DNA of 64,000 nt from Algoriphagus sp. TR-M9 (GCF_027594545.1 NZ_CP115160.1:712501-776500); one strand, 5' to 3'. Counted from the first letter of the stretch, positions 52,681 through 61,878 are shown. The notes: generated by a model from the letters alone, not told the origin. Translations and numbers: made by a program.

Positions 52681-53454
52681 TTATGCTCTCTGGCGCATCG
52701 CTTCGTAGATCGCTACTCCCGCAGACACAGATACGTTCAAACTTTCGATTTTTCCTGCCATAGGGATCTTCACTTTTTCGTCTGCGATTCCCATCATTTC
52801 GTTGGAAATACCATCTTCCTCCGAACCCATAATCATAGCGACCGGTAGAGAAAAATCAGCTTCATACATGATTTTGTCTGTTTTTTCGGTGATTGCCACG
52901 AGAATCAGCCCGGATTTTTGAAGATCTCTGCAGGTGTAGAAGAGGTTTTTAACCCTAACTACAGGTAGGAAATTCAAAGCTCCGGCGGAAGTTTTGATCG
53001 CATCGGAGTTGATTTGGGCACTGCCTTTCTCAGGAATGACTATGGCATCTACTCCGGCGCACTCAGCTGTCCGGGCTATGGCTCCGAAATTCCGCACATC
53101 GGTGATCCGGTCTAGTACCAGAATCAAAGGCGCTTTGCCCACATTGAAGCAGGATTCGATTACATGGTCTAGCGATGCATATTCTATCGCTGACATCTGA
53201 GCGACTACTCCCTGGTGGTTTTTGCGAGTGATCCGGTTCAGTTTTGCATCCGGAACCCGTACGACCGGGATTTTTTCAGCTTTGCAAAGCTGAATCAGTT
53301 CTTTGATCAGGTCATTGTTGATGTCTTTTTGTACCAAGACTTTGTCGATGTCCTTGCCTGCATGGATGGATTCCATGACCGCTCTGGTACCAAAAATAAA
53401 GTCTTTTTCGTGGGCTCCTTTTTCAATTAAAAAGCCATCTTTCCGCTTCTCCAT
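52681..53454 (-). CDS. rlmB: 23S rRNA (guanosine-2'-O)-methyltransferase RlmB
   Basis: 257 residues from ATG 53454 (MEKRKDGF); an ATG seven codons upstream is possible. SpoU/TrmH-family fold: N-terminal ribosomal-binding domain, then LDRITDVRNFGAIARTAECAG, MGSEEDGIS and IPMAGKIESLNVSVSAGVAIYE, the knotted SAM site. It modifies the 23S peptidyl-transferase region (G2251 in E. coli). Its 5' end overlaps the 3' end of the GWxTD gene by 28 bp. Confidence 0.93.
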   Translation of the reverse strand: MEKRKDGFLIEKGAHEKDFIFGTRAVMESIHAGKDIDKVLVQKDINNDLIKELIQLCKAEKIPVVRVPDAKLNRITRKNHQGVVAQMSAIEYASLDHVIESCFNVGKAPLILVLDRITDVRNFGAIARTAECAGVDAIVIPEKGSAQINSDAIKTSAGALNFLPVVRVKNLFYTCRDLQKSGLILVAITEKTDKIMYEADFSLPVAMIMGSEEDGISNEMMGIADEKVKIPMAGKIESLNVSVSAGVAIYEAMRQRA

Positions 53455-54662
53455 ATGGATATGTTTTTGAACCAAACCGGCTGATAAGCCCTGGAACGGT
53501 TCAAGGTGTAGTAGTGTGGGCTAAGTATGTTTTTAACCCGTACAAAGTTAAAGCGAATTTTTGAAGTTTCGGTACTGCCACCATAGGTCCATACCTCCCG
53601 GTCCTCATAGAAGTTGACTTCCTGGGGAGGGCCCATCACGATGTAGATCATTCCCTTGTCAGTTTTCCAGCCTTCTTTGAAATCGGTAAACAGTATATTC
53701 GCAAATTCTACTTGACGGAAATACTCCCGGATCAATTCTTTGGCAGTGTCGGGATTACGGGTAAGGCTAAGCCAGTATGCGTCCAGGGCTTTCTTTTTGT
53801 CCTCTGCGGCTACCAGGTTTTCATGTTCTTTTCTGGTGGAAATATATTTCACCATGTCGATCATTTCTTCCCAGTCTCTCACTTTGGGGAAAGCTTCATG
53901 GGTAGTTTTCAGGACCAAACCGCTATTGGCACTGGTGTCATTTTGAATAAAGTAGTACCCGATCTGGTCAAAACTTTTTGGCACATTGGAGAGGAACTCT
54001 CCTTCGTCTACCACCTCAAGCTCTCTGGGCACAGGCGCTGGCTTGGTTTCCATAGGAGGATAGGGCACTTCCAGGCTCACCGGATAGTAAAAACTGTGCA
54101 GTGCAGGGCCTCCACTGGTTTTGAAAAGCAGTGACTCACCGGCATTCAGGTAATTCTGGTCAAAACCTACATTGTTGGCATAATACGCTCCGAATGTGGG
54201 CTGATCGAAGACGAAGCTGCTTTTGATATCAATGGAATAGTAATACTCATCGCCCTGTCGGGTATCCTGCACAGCTAGCAGTGCTATGGCTGTTTCTTTG
54301 TTTTCCGGGATAGTTAGGGTTTTCTCAAACACCCAATGCCGATCCGTATCCCGGGTGAGGTCAGCCTGGGTCAGCATGGTGGAGTTGTCCGAAAGAATCT
54401 CTTCCTCATAGCTGTCTAGAATAGAATAGGTGAAGCTATAATTATTGAAGGCAGGATTTTCTTCGATTTTTTCAATTTGAAACTGAACTTTATAGCTAGT
54501 GGGGCTTTGCTTTACAGGGAGTATCTTCAGTCCCAATCTCGAGTACCTGGAGTAGCGAAGTGCTTGATTCAGATTGCTTAAGGTGTTTTGTGCCAGGGAT
54601 GGAAAAGATGTGCCTATTAGAATGAAAATAAAAAACAGAATTCGACTTGATCTACAGTTCAT
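53427..54662 (-). CDS. GWxTD domain-containing exported protein
   Basis: 411 residues with signal peptide MNCRSSRILFFIFILIGTSFPSLAQ. The C-terminal domain contains GWKTDKGMIYIVMGPPQEVNFYEDREVWTY, the name-giving GWxTD motif of a family restricted to a few phyla. The N-terminal part (YKVQFQIEKIEENPAF, VALLAVQDTRQGDEYYY-like) looks beta-rich. Function unknown. It overlaps rlmB by 28 bp downstream. Confidence 0.88.
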   Translation of the reverse strand: MNCRSSRILFFIFILIGTSFPSLAQNTLSNLNQALRYSRYSRLGLKILPVKQSPTSYKVQFQIEKIEENPAFNNYSFTYSILDSYEEEILSDNSTMLTQADLTRDTDRHWVFEKTLTIPENKETAIALLAVQDTRQGDEYYYSIDIKSSFVFDQPTFGAYYANNVGFDQNYLNAGESLLFKTSGGPALHSFYYPVSLEVPYPPMETKPAPVPRELEVVDEGEFLSNVPKSFDQIGYYFIQNDTSANSGLVLKTTHEAFPKVRDWEEMIDMVKYISTRKEHENLVAAEDKKKALDAYWLSLTRNPDTAKELIREYFRQVEFANILFTDFKEGWKTDKGMIYIVMGPPQEVNFYEDREVWTYGGSTETSKIRFNFVRVKNILSPHYYTLNRSRAYQPVWFKNISIWRSGKMAF

Positions 54663-54695
54663 CGGGTGTTAGTCAGGGGTTTTGAAAATTAACCT

Positions 54696-54703
54696 TACTT
54701 TTG
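54696..54703 (+). promoter_or_regulatory. -7 element that fixes the methyltransferase start
   Basis: TACTTTTG at 54696-54703 fits TAnnTTTG. It lies downstream of the earlier in-frame ATG at 54682 and 21 bp upstream of ATG 54724, so the shorter start is preferred. No -33 box is found at the expected distance. Confidence 0.55.
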
Positions 54704-54723
54704 CCAAAATAGTAAAATTTTGT

Positions 54724-55500
54724 ATGGCTACCTATACAACGGAAATCGCCTCTGACAAGTTGGTCAGTGACAATCCAATACATCAACGCTTACTCAAAGC
54801 ATACATTGCCGCTCAGCCATGGATATCTGGTAAATTACTGGAAGTGGGCTGTGGCGAAGGTCGAGGTGTAGAAACACTCTTGCCCTATGCGGATAGCTAT
54901 CTGGGCTTGGATAAGATCCAGGAGGTGATCGATGAATTGAAATCAAAATTCCCGAAAGTTGAATTTCGTCAAGCGGTGATTCCTCCATTCCAGGGTATTG
55001 CTGATAATTCCTTCGATACAGTGGTGAGTTTTCAGGTCATAGAGCACATTCCGGATGATAAGCTCTTTCTGCAGGAAATATACCGGGTACTCAAGCCTGG
55101 CGGCAAAGCAGTGATATCTACCCCAAACATAAACCATACACTATCTAGAAATCCTTGGCATGAGCGGGAGTACACTCCGGAGCAATTGATAGACTTGTGT
55201 AAAGGGATTTTTGATGCTGTGGATGCTAAAGGAATAGGGGGAAATGAAAAAGTGTGGTCTTATCATGCAGCCAATAGAAAGTCTGTACAAAAGATTATGC
55301 GCTTTGATATTTTTAATCTGCAATACCGGCTACCGGCGTCCATACTTCGAATGCCATATGAAATTCTCAACCGGGTGAACCGGAATAAACTTCATCAGCA
55401 GCAAGGGAAAAGTGTGGTTGATATTTCGCATGAAGATTACCTTGTAGTTGAGGATCCGGCGATAGGCTTGGATTTGTTTTATGTGCTGGGGAAAAAATAG
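54724..55500 (+). CDS. Class I SAM-dependent methyltransferase
   Basis: 258 residues from ATG 54724. Motif I LLEVGCGEGRGVE (about 39-51), the acidic strand end YLGLDKI, FDTVVSFQVIEHIPD (motif II) and LKPGGKAVISTPN (motif III) define the fold. The substrate is not readable; its C-terminus has no recognised extra domain. Nearest families act on lipids, glycans or quinones. It is followed by a strong terminator. Confidence 0.88.
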   Translation: MATYTTEIASDKLVSDNPIHQRLLKAYIAAQPWISGKLLEVGCGEGRGVETLLPYADSYLGLDKIQEVIDELKSKFPKVEFRQAVIPPFQGIADNSFDTVVSFQVIEHIPDDKLFLQEIYRVLKPGGKAVISTPNINHTLSRNPWHEREYTPEQLIDLCKGIFDAVDAKGIGGNEKVWSYHAANRKSVQKIMRFDIFNLQYRLPASILRMPYEILNRVNRNKLHQQQGKSVVDISHEDYLVVEDPAIGLDLFYVLGKK

Positions 55501-55580
55501 TCAGAGCCGATAAAAGGGTAAATGAATTACTTTATGTATAAGATATTATAGCTTTAAAATGCTTTATAGATAAAGCAAAA

Positions 55581-55614
55581 AAAAGAGGTTCGAATTCACA
55601 TCGAACCTCTTTTT
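55581..55614. terminator. Bidirectional terminator
   Basis: AAAAGAGGTTCGA (55581-55593) pairs with TCGAACCTCTTTT (55601-55613) between the convergent methyltransferase and DUF2723 genes. Confidence 0.92.
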
Positions 55615-55631
55615 GTATAGGAAAAAGAATT

Positions 55632-58613
55632 TTATCTCCGCTGTAACTGTCCACCTCCACTTTGCTGCGGACCTAGGTATTGCTCGATTCTCAGCTTGAG
55701 CTCCTGAGCCTTTTCTTGGTAGCCCCGTTCTTCGAGCAATGGGATGAAGTAGCGGATCATTTCTATGGAAATCATCATTTCTCGGTCATAGTCCCTATTT
55801 TCTGTAGTATAAAACTCGATCATTTCTAGGGACTTTTTGGATACTTTGTCTATGATATCCAGTGCTTTTTCATCTTCTCCCACCTCAAAGAACAGCGGTA
55901 CAGATTGACCACTGGAAAGGTCGTAAGGTATCGCTTCATTGGGCATGACTTCTAGGCCGTAGTTGAGCAGATTCGCAGCTTTTTCCATATCGCCCTCATC
56001 CAGCAAGGCGATCGCGATGCTGTTCAGAGCGCTTCGGTGATTGGAGGCAAAGCGTCTGTATTCTTCATCCAGATACGCGTCAGGATTATCCATTCCCCGG
56101 AATGAGAACTTGGTCATGTAGTTTTCATAAGCCAGGTCAGCATTGACTAATTCCTCTCGAATGTATTCGGGCTTTCTGATCGGTAAAAGTCTATACGTCA
56201 ACCCTTCATTCACTACATGGTCTTGTAGGTTTAGGCCTATGGTAGCCAGGGAAGTGTTGTTGAAATAGATTGGCCTGTCCCAATTGTTGGAAGTGATCAA
56301 ATCCAATAACATCAGGGTGCCTTTGGTTACGTAGTTACCTTTTACCTGAAGGTTCATTTGAGGGCTAAAGAGCTCGGTGAATTGCTCTGGAATAATATCC
56401 TTATTGGCTACCGCCGAGCTATCTACCTCCAGAATCAAATTTCTCGAAGGTACCATATTGGCTACGGTTCTGCCGCCTGTTTCCATTTTCAATAGATCCG
56501 AACCAGAATTCAGCAATTTTAGATATTCTCTCACTGAAATAGCATTCAGGTTTTCCCGCTCCATCACATAAAGCACATCATTGGTCCCTTTTTGGTATTT
56601 GGAGTCATCTAAACTAAAAGGAAGTGCTTCTGATTCGTTGACCGGACGGGTCATTTGCTGCACATACCAGTCTGTGTCAAAGTAGCTCAAAACAATTACG
56701 CGCACATCTGTACGGAACCCTTCTACCTCCTGCACATACCAAAGCGGGAAGGTGTCGTTATCTCCACCGGTAAATAGAATGGCATTGGGTGCGCATGAGG
56801 CTAAGAAGTTTCGAGCAGAATCTACAGAGAAATAACGCCCTTTTCTGTTATGGTCGTCCCAGTTTTGTCCGGCCATTAAGCCAGCTATTGGCAAGGTGAG
56901 GAGTGTAGCTATTATTCCAGCTGTGGCCAGGTTTTTTGTTCCCTTCGCGATCATGTGTGCCAAAGCCAGTACACCCATACCTGCCCAGATGGCAAAGGCA
57001 TAGAAACTACCCACATAGATATAGTCACGCTCCCTTGGTTCCACCGGAGGGGAATTCAGGTAGAGTACCAGTACCACACCCATCATCAGGAACAGCATGA
57101 GGTTGATGTAAAAGGATTTGGGGTCAGCTTTGGCTTGGAAAAAGAGCCCGATGATCCCCAGTAAAAGTGGGAGCATCAAGTAATTATTGTGGCCCTTATT
57201 CTCGGTGATGTAATCCGGATAATCCTTGAACGCATCTGTCAATCCAATCCATGGGGCATCCCCAAAATCAGATTCACGTCCGGAGAAATTCCACATGAAA
57301 TATCTCCAATACATATGTCCGAGCTGATGCGAAAACATGAAATAGATATTGTCTGCAAAAGTCGGCTCTTGGCCTTCTCTCAGCCCAAGTTTTTGCCTGT
57401 AGATCCGTTTATGATTTTCCTGAGTGGAATAGATCCTAGGTAGAATGGTGGTCTTGGTAGGGTCGTAGGTGTTTTTTAGTTCATAATCCACGATTTCATA
57501 CTTGTCCTTGCCCTTCATGTAGACAGGGGATCCCTCTTCCTGCGCTACCAGCTGGGCTGTAAAGTACTGTCCGTGCATCAATGGACGGTAGCCATACTGC
57601 TCACGCTTCAGGTATGACACGTAGCTGATGATATCCTTAGGTGCATTTTCATTGATAATGGGGTCCTGATTGGCTCTGACCACTATCAATGCATAGCTGC
57701 CATATCCGATGAGAATAAAGACTAAGCTCAGCAATGCCGTGTTGAGGATGGCCAATTCCTTTTTTCTTGAATACCGGTAGGCATAAAACAATGCAGCGAA
57801 AAACAGCATCATAAACACCACAATACCAGATCCAAAAGGAAGCCCGAGACTATTCACAAAGAAAATCTCCATTGAGCCTGCCATGCTAGGAAGACCAGGA
57901 ATGATCAGGTTGTTGATGATGATCAAGGCCACACCTCCTATAAACATCGCGTAGAAGGCGCCTTTAAGGGTGGCTTTTTCGTACTTCTTAAAGTAATAAA
58001 GCAGTGCCAAAGCTGGCAAAGTCACCAGGTTCAGCAAGTGTACACCTATGGAAAGTCCTACCAAATAGGCGATGAAAATCATCCATTTGTTTTCCTCTCG
58101 CGGGTCTTTGATGACATCCCACTTCAGGAATGCCCAGATTACAATAGCCGTGAAGAAGGAAGACATCGCATATACCTCCGCTTCTACTGCGGAGAACCAA
58201 AAGCTGTCAGAGAAGGTGTAAATCAAGGATCCTACGATCCCGGCACCCATCAGGGCGATTGTTTCCCCTTTGCTTTCTTGGCCTTCGCTCATTTTGAAAA
58301 GCCTTTTGCCAAAAAGGGTGATGGACCAAAACAGGAATAAAATGGTGAAACCTGAGAATAAAGCACTCCCTACATTCATCCAATAGGCAACTTCTAACGG
58401 ATCTCCCATTGCGAAGAAACTGAACATTCTATAGACTAGCAGGAAGAAAGGGGCTCCGGGAGGATGGGGTACTTGGAGCTTGTAAGCCACAGCGATAAAC
58501 TCCCCCGGATCCCAAAAGCTGGCAGTCTGTTCGACAGTGAGGATATATACTAGGGTAGCTACCGCAAAAACGACCCAACCGGTCAGATTATTGATTTGCT
58601 TGTAATTGAGCAT
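55632..58613 (-). CDS. DUF2723 membrane glycosyltransferase-like protein (GT117)
   Basis: 993 residues. The first 60% has about a dozen membrane helices. The N-terminal stretch TASFWDPGEFIAVAYKLQVPHPPGAPFFLLVYRMFS, with the luminal DPGE/HPPGAP loop, is the DUF2723 signature and resembles protein O-mannosyltransferases. The C-terminal soluble part (about 850-985) is helical and TPR-like (ALNSIAIALLDEGDMEKAANLLNYGLEVMP). Members are implicated in protein O-glycosylation of Bacteroidota; the specific donor here is unknown. Confidence 0.9.
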   Translation of the reverse strand: MLNYKQINNLTGWVVFAVATLVYILTVEQTASFWDPGEFIAVAYKLQVPHPPGAPFFLLVYRMFSFFAMGDPLEVAYWMNVGSALFSGFTILFLFWSITLFGKRLFKMSEGQESKGETIALMGAGIVGSLIYTFSDSFWFSAVEAEVYAMSSFFTAIVIWAFLKWDVIKDPREENKWMIFIAYLVGLSIGVHLLNLVTLPALALLYYFKKYEKATLKGAFYAMFIGGVALIIINNLIIPGLPSMAGSMEIFFVNSLGLPFGSGIVVFMMLFFAALFYAYRYSRKKELAILNTALLSLVFILIGYGSYALIVVRANQDPIINENAPKDIISYVSYLKREQYGYRPLMHGQYFTAQLVAQEEGSPVYMKGKDKYEIVDYELKNTYDPTKTTILPRIYSTQENHKRIYRQKLGLREGQEPTFADNIYFMFSHQLGHMYWRYFMWNFSGRESDFGDAPWIGLTDAFKDYPDYITENKGHNNYLMLPLLLGIIGLFFQAKADPKSFYINLMLFLMMGVVLVLYLNSPPVEPRERDYIYVGSFYAFAIWAGMGVLALAHMIAKGTKNLATAGIIATLLTLPIAGLMAGQNWDDHNRKGRYFSVDSARNFLASCAPNAILFTGGDNDTFPLWYVQEVEGFRTDVRVIVLSYFDTDWYVQQMTRPVNESEALPFSLDDSKYQKGTNDVLYVMERENLNAISVREYLKLLNSGSDLLKMETGGRTVANMVPSRNLILEVDSSAVANKDIIPEQFTELFSPQMNLQVKGNYVTKGTLMLLDLITSNNWDRPIYFNNTSLATIGLNLQDHVVNEGLTYRLLPIRKPEYIREELVNADLAYENYMTKFSFRGMDNPDAYLDEEYRRFASNHRSALNSIAIALLDEGDMEKAANLLNYGLEVMPNEAIPYDLSSGQSVPLFFEVGEDEKALDIIDKVSKKSLEMIEFYTTENRDYDREMMISIEMIRYFIPLLEERGYQEKAQELKLRIEQYLGPQQSGGGQLQRR

Positions 58614-58714
58614 TTAATAGGAAAATTAGACTGGCGAAAATAAAAAAATAATCGCCAAATCAGGGGATTTTAGGACTTTTTAAAACTCTGGTGATTCTCC
58701 CTAGTCTCGCTTAT

Positions 58715-58758
58715 GTGATATTAATTACTGTGCTGAACTGATTTTGACCCTACTTTTG
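58715..58758 (+). promoter_or_regulatory. trxA promoter with CRP/FNR-like operator
   Basis: Operator GTGATATTAATTAC (58715-58728, pattern GTGAY-N4-RTYAY) is centred 36.5 nt before the last G of the -7 element TACTTTTG (58751-58758). No TTTG -33 box is present; the operator ends where one would start. The centre is about -41.5 from the predicted start of transcription. Confidence 0.6.
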
Positions 58759-58782
58759 TTGTGTTAAAAAAATCAAAATACC

Positions 58783-59103
58783 ATGAGTGCACAACCCAAA
58801 ACATTCCAGCAACTGATTGACGGCGACCAGCCTGTATTGGTAGATTTCTTTGCTACCTGGTGTGGACCTTGCAAAATGATGCAGCCTATACTGGAAGATA
58901 CTGCCAAGCAGCTCGGTGAGCAGGTGAAAATAGTCAAAGTGGATGTGGACAAAAACCAGTTGGCAGCGAGTAAATTTCAGGTGCGTGGGGTTCCTACTTT
59001 GATATTATTTCAAAAAGGGAAAATTCTCTGGAGAGAATCAGGAGTAGTCCCGGCACATCAATTAGTCAATGTGCTGAAAACCAATATCAGCCAGACCGCC
59101 TAA
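58783..59103 (+). CDS. trxA: Thioredoxin
   Basis: 106 residues. Active site WCGPC at 26-30 and the cis-proline in GVPTLILF (about 72-79). Reduces disulfides, and in this cluster may supply electrons to persulfide metabolism, an inference from position. Starts MSAQPKTFQQLI. A palindrome with promoter-like spacing sits upstream, similar to those before the next two units. Confidence 0.95.
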   Translation: MSAQPKTFQQLIDGDQPVLVDFFATWCGPCKMMQPILEDTAKQLGEQVKIVKVDVDKNQLAASKFQVRGVPTLILFQKGKILWRESGVVPAHQLVNVLKTNISQTA

Positions 59104-59111
59104 GGTCATTT

Positions 59112-59155
59112 GTGACAAAAGTCATTCAAGACTCGGCTTCAAAGTCCTACTTTTG
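59112..59155 (+). promoter_or_regulatory. Promoter of the MBL-rhodanese gene with CRP/FNR-like operator
   Basis: Operator GTGACAAAAGTCAT (59112-59125) is centred 36.5 nt before the last base of TACTTTTG (59148-59155), exactly as at trxA. It lacks a -33 box. Confidence 0.65.
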
Positions 59156-59186
59156 GCTATCACTTAGAAAGTAAATAACTATCAAT

Positions 59187-60608
59187 ATGAAAATCGAACA
59201 AATTTATACCGGCTGCCTAGCTCAAGGGGCTTACTACATCGAGTCAGATGGGGAAGCAGCGGTGATCGATCCGCTGAGAGAGGTTCAGCCTTATATAGAA
59301 AAGGCAACCCGTAGAAATGCCAAAATCAAATTCGTATTTGAGACCCATTTTCATGCGGATTTTGTTTCAGGGCATCAGGATCTTTCTGCCAAGACCGGCG
59401 CTCCCATAGTCTACGGCCCTACCAGCATGAAGATGGGCTTTGATGCCATAGTGGCAGAGGACGGACAGGAATTCCAAATCGGTAAAGCAAAGGTGAAAGT
59501 ACTTCACACGCCTGGCCATACCATGGAGAGCTCCTGCTACCTGCTCTATAATGAAGCGGGAAAGCCTGAGGCTATCTTCACAGGTGACACCTTGTTTATA
59601 GGGGATGTGGGTAGACCGGATCTCGCTCAGAAGGTGGTAGAAGACCTCACCCAGGATAAGCTAGCAGGTCATCTTTATGATTCATTGAGGAACAAAATCA
59701 TGCCTTTACCGGACGACTTAATCGTCTATCCGGCACATGGAGCAGGTTCTGCCTGCGGCAAAAATATGAGTAAGGAGACTTCGGATACTTTGGGCAACCA
59801 GAAGAAGACGAATTATGCGCTTCAGGAAATGACAAAAGAAGAATTTATCAAGGAAGTGATCACAGGATTGACTCCTCCTCCGGCCTATTTTCCGCAGAAT
59901 GTGATGATGAATATTCAAGGCTATGATAGCATAGATGCTGTGCTGGAAAGAGGAGTGAAGCCTTTGACCCCGGCCCAGTTTGAAGCGGCAGCCAACGAAA
60001 CAGGTGCTTTGATTCTGGATACCCGGGCCCCACAGGTTTTTGCTAAAGGCTTTGTGCCCAACTCGGTAAACATAGGAATCGATGGGAGCTTTGCCGTATG
60101 GGTCGGCGCTATGATTCCGGATTTGAAACAGGAAATCCTGGTGGTAGCAGAGGAAGGAAGAGAGGAAGAAGTGATCACCAGACTGGCACGTGTGGGATAT
60201 GACTTTGCGCTGGGATATTTAGAAGGAGGAGTGGAAGCCTGGGAAAAAGCCGGATTTGAGCTAGATAGTATAGAGTCTATTACTGCCGAAGAACTGGCAG
60301 ACCGAAAGCAAGAAAACCCGGAGCTGAACATCCTGGATGTGCGCAAGAACAGTGAATTCCTGTCTGAGCATGTTTTAGATGCGGAGAATGCGCCTCTTGA
60401 CTACATCAATGATAGTATGCTGAAAGTGGACAAAGCTAAAACTTACTATGTGCACTGTGCGGGTGGGTACAGGTCTATGGTGTTCAACTCTATCCTTAGA
60501 GCACGCGGCTATGACCGGCTTATCGATGTAGATGGAGGTTTCAAGGCGATCAAAGAGTCCGGAAAGTTCAAGGTGTCAGACTATGTATGCCCTACCACCT
60601 TGTTATAA
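59187..60608 (+). CDS. ETHE1-like MBL-fold protein with two rhodanese domains
   Basis: 473 residues. The MBL domain (about 1-245) has THFHADFVSGH (54-63; His54, His56, Asp58, His63), HTPGHTMES and FTGDTLFIGDVGRPDL, like persulfide dioxygenase ETHE1. Two rhodanese domains follow: the first (about 265-355) has VVAEEGRE where the catalytic Cys should be, so it is inactive; the second (375-470) has HCAGGYRS with its Cys. Such fusions oxidise glutathione or other persulfide and release or pass on sulfite/thiosulfate. Confidence 0.9.
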   Translation: MKIEQIYTGCLAQGAYYIESDGEAAVIDPLREVQPYIEKATRRNAKIKFVFETHFHADFVSGHQDLSAKTGAPIVYGPTSMKMGFDAIVAEDGQEFQIGKAKVKVLHTPGHTMESSCYLLYNEAGKPEAIFTGDTLFIGDVGRPDLAQKVVEDLTQDKLAGHLYDSLRNKIMPLPDDLIVYPAHGAGSACGKNMSKETSDTLGNQKKTNYALQEMTKEEFIKEVITGLTPPPAYFPQNVMMNIQGYDSIDAVLERGVKPLTPAQFEAAANETGALILDTRAPQVFAKGFVPNSVNIGIDGSFAVWVGAMIPDLKQEILVVAEEGREEEVITRLARVGYDFALGYLEGGVEAWEKAGFELDSIESITAEELADRKQENPELNILDVRKNSEFLSEHVLDAENAPLDYINDSMLKVDKAKTYYVHCAGGYRSMVFNSILRARGYDRLIDVDGGFKAIKESGKFKVSDYVCPTTLL

Positions 60609-60634
60609 GCAATAGAAAAGTAGTTTAATCCCCA

Positions 60635-60662
60635 TTGGCAGGTCTTCGGGCTTGCCATTTTT
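60635..60662 (+). terminator. Probable terminator after the MBL-rhodanese gene
   Basis: TGGCAGG (60636-60642) pairs with CTTGCCA (60651-60657) with one G-U, followed by TTTTT. Confidence 0.65.
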
Positions 60663-60680
60663 GCTTAGCTAGTGCCCCCT

Positions 60681-60724
60681 GTGATGAAAGTCACAGCAAA
60701 TCAAACCTGGAATGGGCAATTTTG
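60681..60724 (+). promoter_or_regulatory. Promoter of the YeeE/YedE pair with CRP/FNR-like operator
   Basis: GTGATGAAAGTCAC (60681-60694; within TGTGA-N6-TCACA, a perfect CRP-type site) is centred 36.5 nt before the last base of CAATTTTG (60717-60724), one mismatch from TAnnTTTG. The same geometry as at trxA and the MBL gene. Confidence 0.65.
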
Positions 60725-60732
60725 CATTACCC

Positions 60733-60751
60733 TGAACCCTGACTGGGTTCA
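60733..60751. repeat. Small GAACCC/GGGTTC hairpin in the 5' leader
   Basis: TGAACCC (60733-60739) and GGGTTCA (60745-60751) are perfect arms with loop TGACT, in the leader of the YeeE/YedE unit. Similar words occur inside the element at 10510 (TTGAACC...GGTTCAA), so it is probably a solo REP-like hairpin. Confidence 0.5.
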
Positions 60752-60781
60752 CAATCACCTTAAGAATTAACTGACTGAATT

Positions 60782-61363
60782 ATGAATCAATTGATGGACT
60801 GGCTCACCCAGCCTTGGCCTTGGTATGTAGCAGGGCCACTTATTGGACTGACCGTACCTGCGTTATTAATCCTCGGAAATAAATCCTTTGGGATTTCATC
60901 CTCATTACGTCATGCATGTGCCATTTGTGTGCCTGCTAAAATCCCCTTTTTCCAATACAACTGGAGAAAGGAAACCTGGAATTTGGTTTTTGTTCTTGGC
61001 GTTTTGATAGGTGGATTTATCGCTACCAATTTTATTTCTAATCCCAATGATTTGATCATCGCGGCAGACACCCGAGCTGAGCTGCAACTACTGGGGATCA
61101 ATGAGTTTTCAGGCTTGATGCCAGCGGAGATTTTCTCTTGGGATAATCTGTTTACCGTCAAAGGCTTGCTGTTCTTCGTGATAGGAGGATTCTTGGTAGG
61201 CTTCGGGACCCGGTATGCAGGGGGATGTACCTCAGGGCATGCCATTATGGGTATCAGTTCACTCCAATGGCCTTCTTTAGTTGCCACTATCTTCTTTATG
61301 CTAGGTGGCTTTTTGATGACCCAAGTGTTCTTGGGGCCTTTAATGAATTGGGTAGGATTTTAA
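60782..61363 (+). CDS. YeeE/YedE family sulfur transporter, first half
   Basis: 193 residues with about four membrane segments. [43 protein letters not shown] are the conserved loops; the cysteines there are those that relay thiosulfate in YeeE/TsuA. It is half the length of a full TsuA. The other half follows 12 bp downstream, so together they probably form one channel importing thiosulfate or persulfide sulfur. Confidence 0.88.
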   Translation: MNQLMDWLTQPWPWYVAGPLIGLTVPALLILGNKSFGISSSLRHACAICVPAKIPFFQYNWRKETWNLVFVLGVLIGGFIATNFISNPNDLIIAADTRAELQLLGINEFSGLMPAEIFSWDNLFTVKGLLFFVIGGFLVGFGTRYAGGCTSGHAIMGISSLQWPSLVATIFFMLGGFLMTQVFLGPLMNWVGF

Positions 61364-61375
61364 AAAAAAACAGTA

Positions 61376-61861
61376 ATGCAAGTATTAGAAAAAAACACCA
61401 AGGATGCAGTGTGCGATGCACCAAACTCTCAGGATAGCGGAGAAAGAGGCCTGGCCTTGTTGAAGTATTTGATATTAGGGATTTTGTTTGGGATTGTATT
61501 TGTAAAAGCTGAAATCATTTCCTGGTTTAGAATCCAGGAAATGTTCCGATTGGACTCCTTTCATATGTATGGGGTGATCGGTTCGGCGATAGTTACAGGG
61601 ATTATCTCTATCCAATTGATCAAGCGATTCCAGATCAAGTCCACCTCAGGCGAAAAGATCATCATTCCAAAGAAAGAGTTTCGTAAGGGACAAGTTATAG
61701 GTGGTTTCATTTTCGGACTGGGCTGGGCGATTACTGGGGCATGTCCTGGGCCATTATTTGCTCAGATTGGAAGTGGATTTACCGTGGTGCTCGTGACTTT
61801 ACTCTCAGCCATAGCTGGCACATGGGTGTATGGGAAATTTTCCGATATGCTACCGAATTAA
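61376..61861 (+). CDS. YeeE/YedE family sulfur transporter, second half (DUF6691)
   Basis: 161 residues with four membrane segments. GGFIFGLGWAITGACPGPLFAQIGSG carries the conserved second cysteine loop, and FRLDSFHMYGVIGSAIVTG precedes it. It complements the upstream half. A cytoplasmic N-terminus (about 1-20) has two cysteines (KDAVCDAPNS one of them), possibly taking part in sulfur relay; inference. Confidence 0.85.
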   Translation: MQVLEKNTKDAVCDAPNSQDSGERGLALLKYLILGILFGIVFVKAEIISWFRIQEMFRLDSFHMYGVIGSAIVTGIISIQLIKRFQIKSTSGEKIIIPKKEFRKGQVIGGFIFGLGWAITGACPGPLFAQIGSGFTVVLVTLLSAIAGTWVYGKFSDMLPN

Positions 61862-61878
61862 GAATCTCTGAGCTTAAG

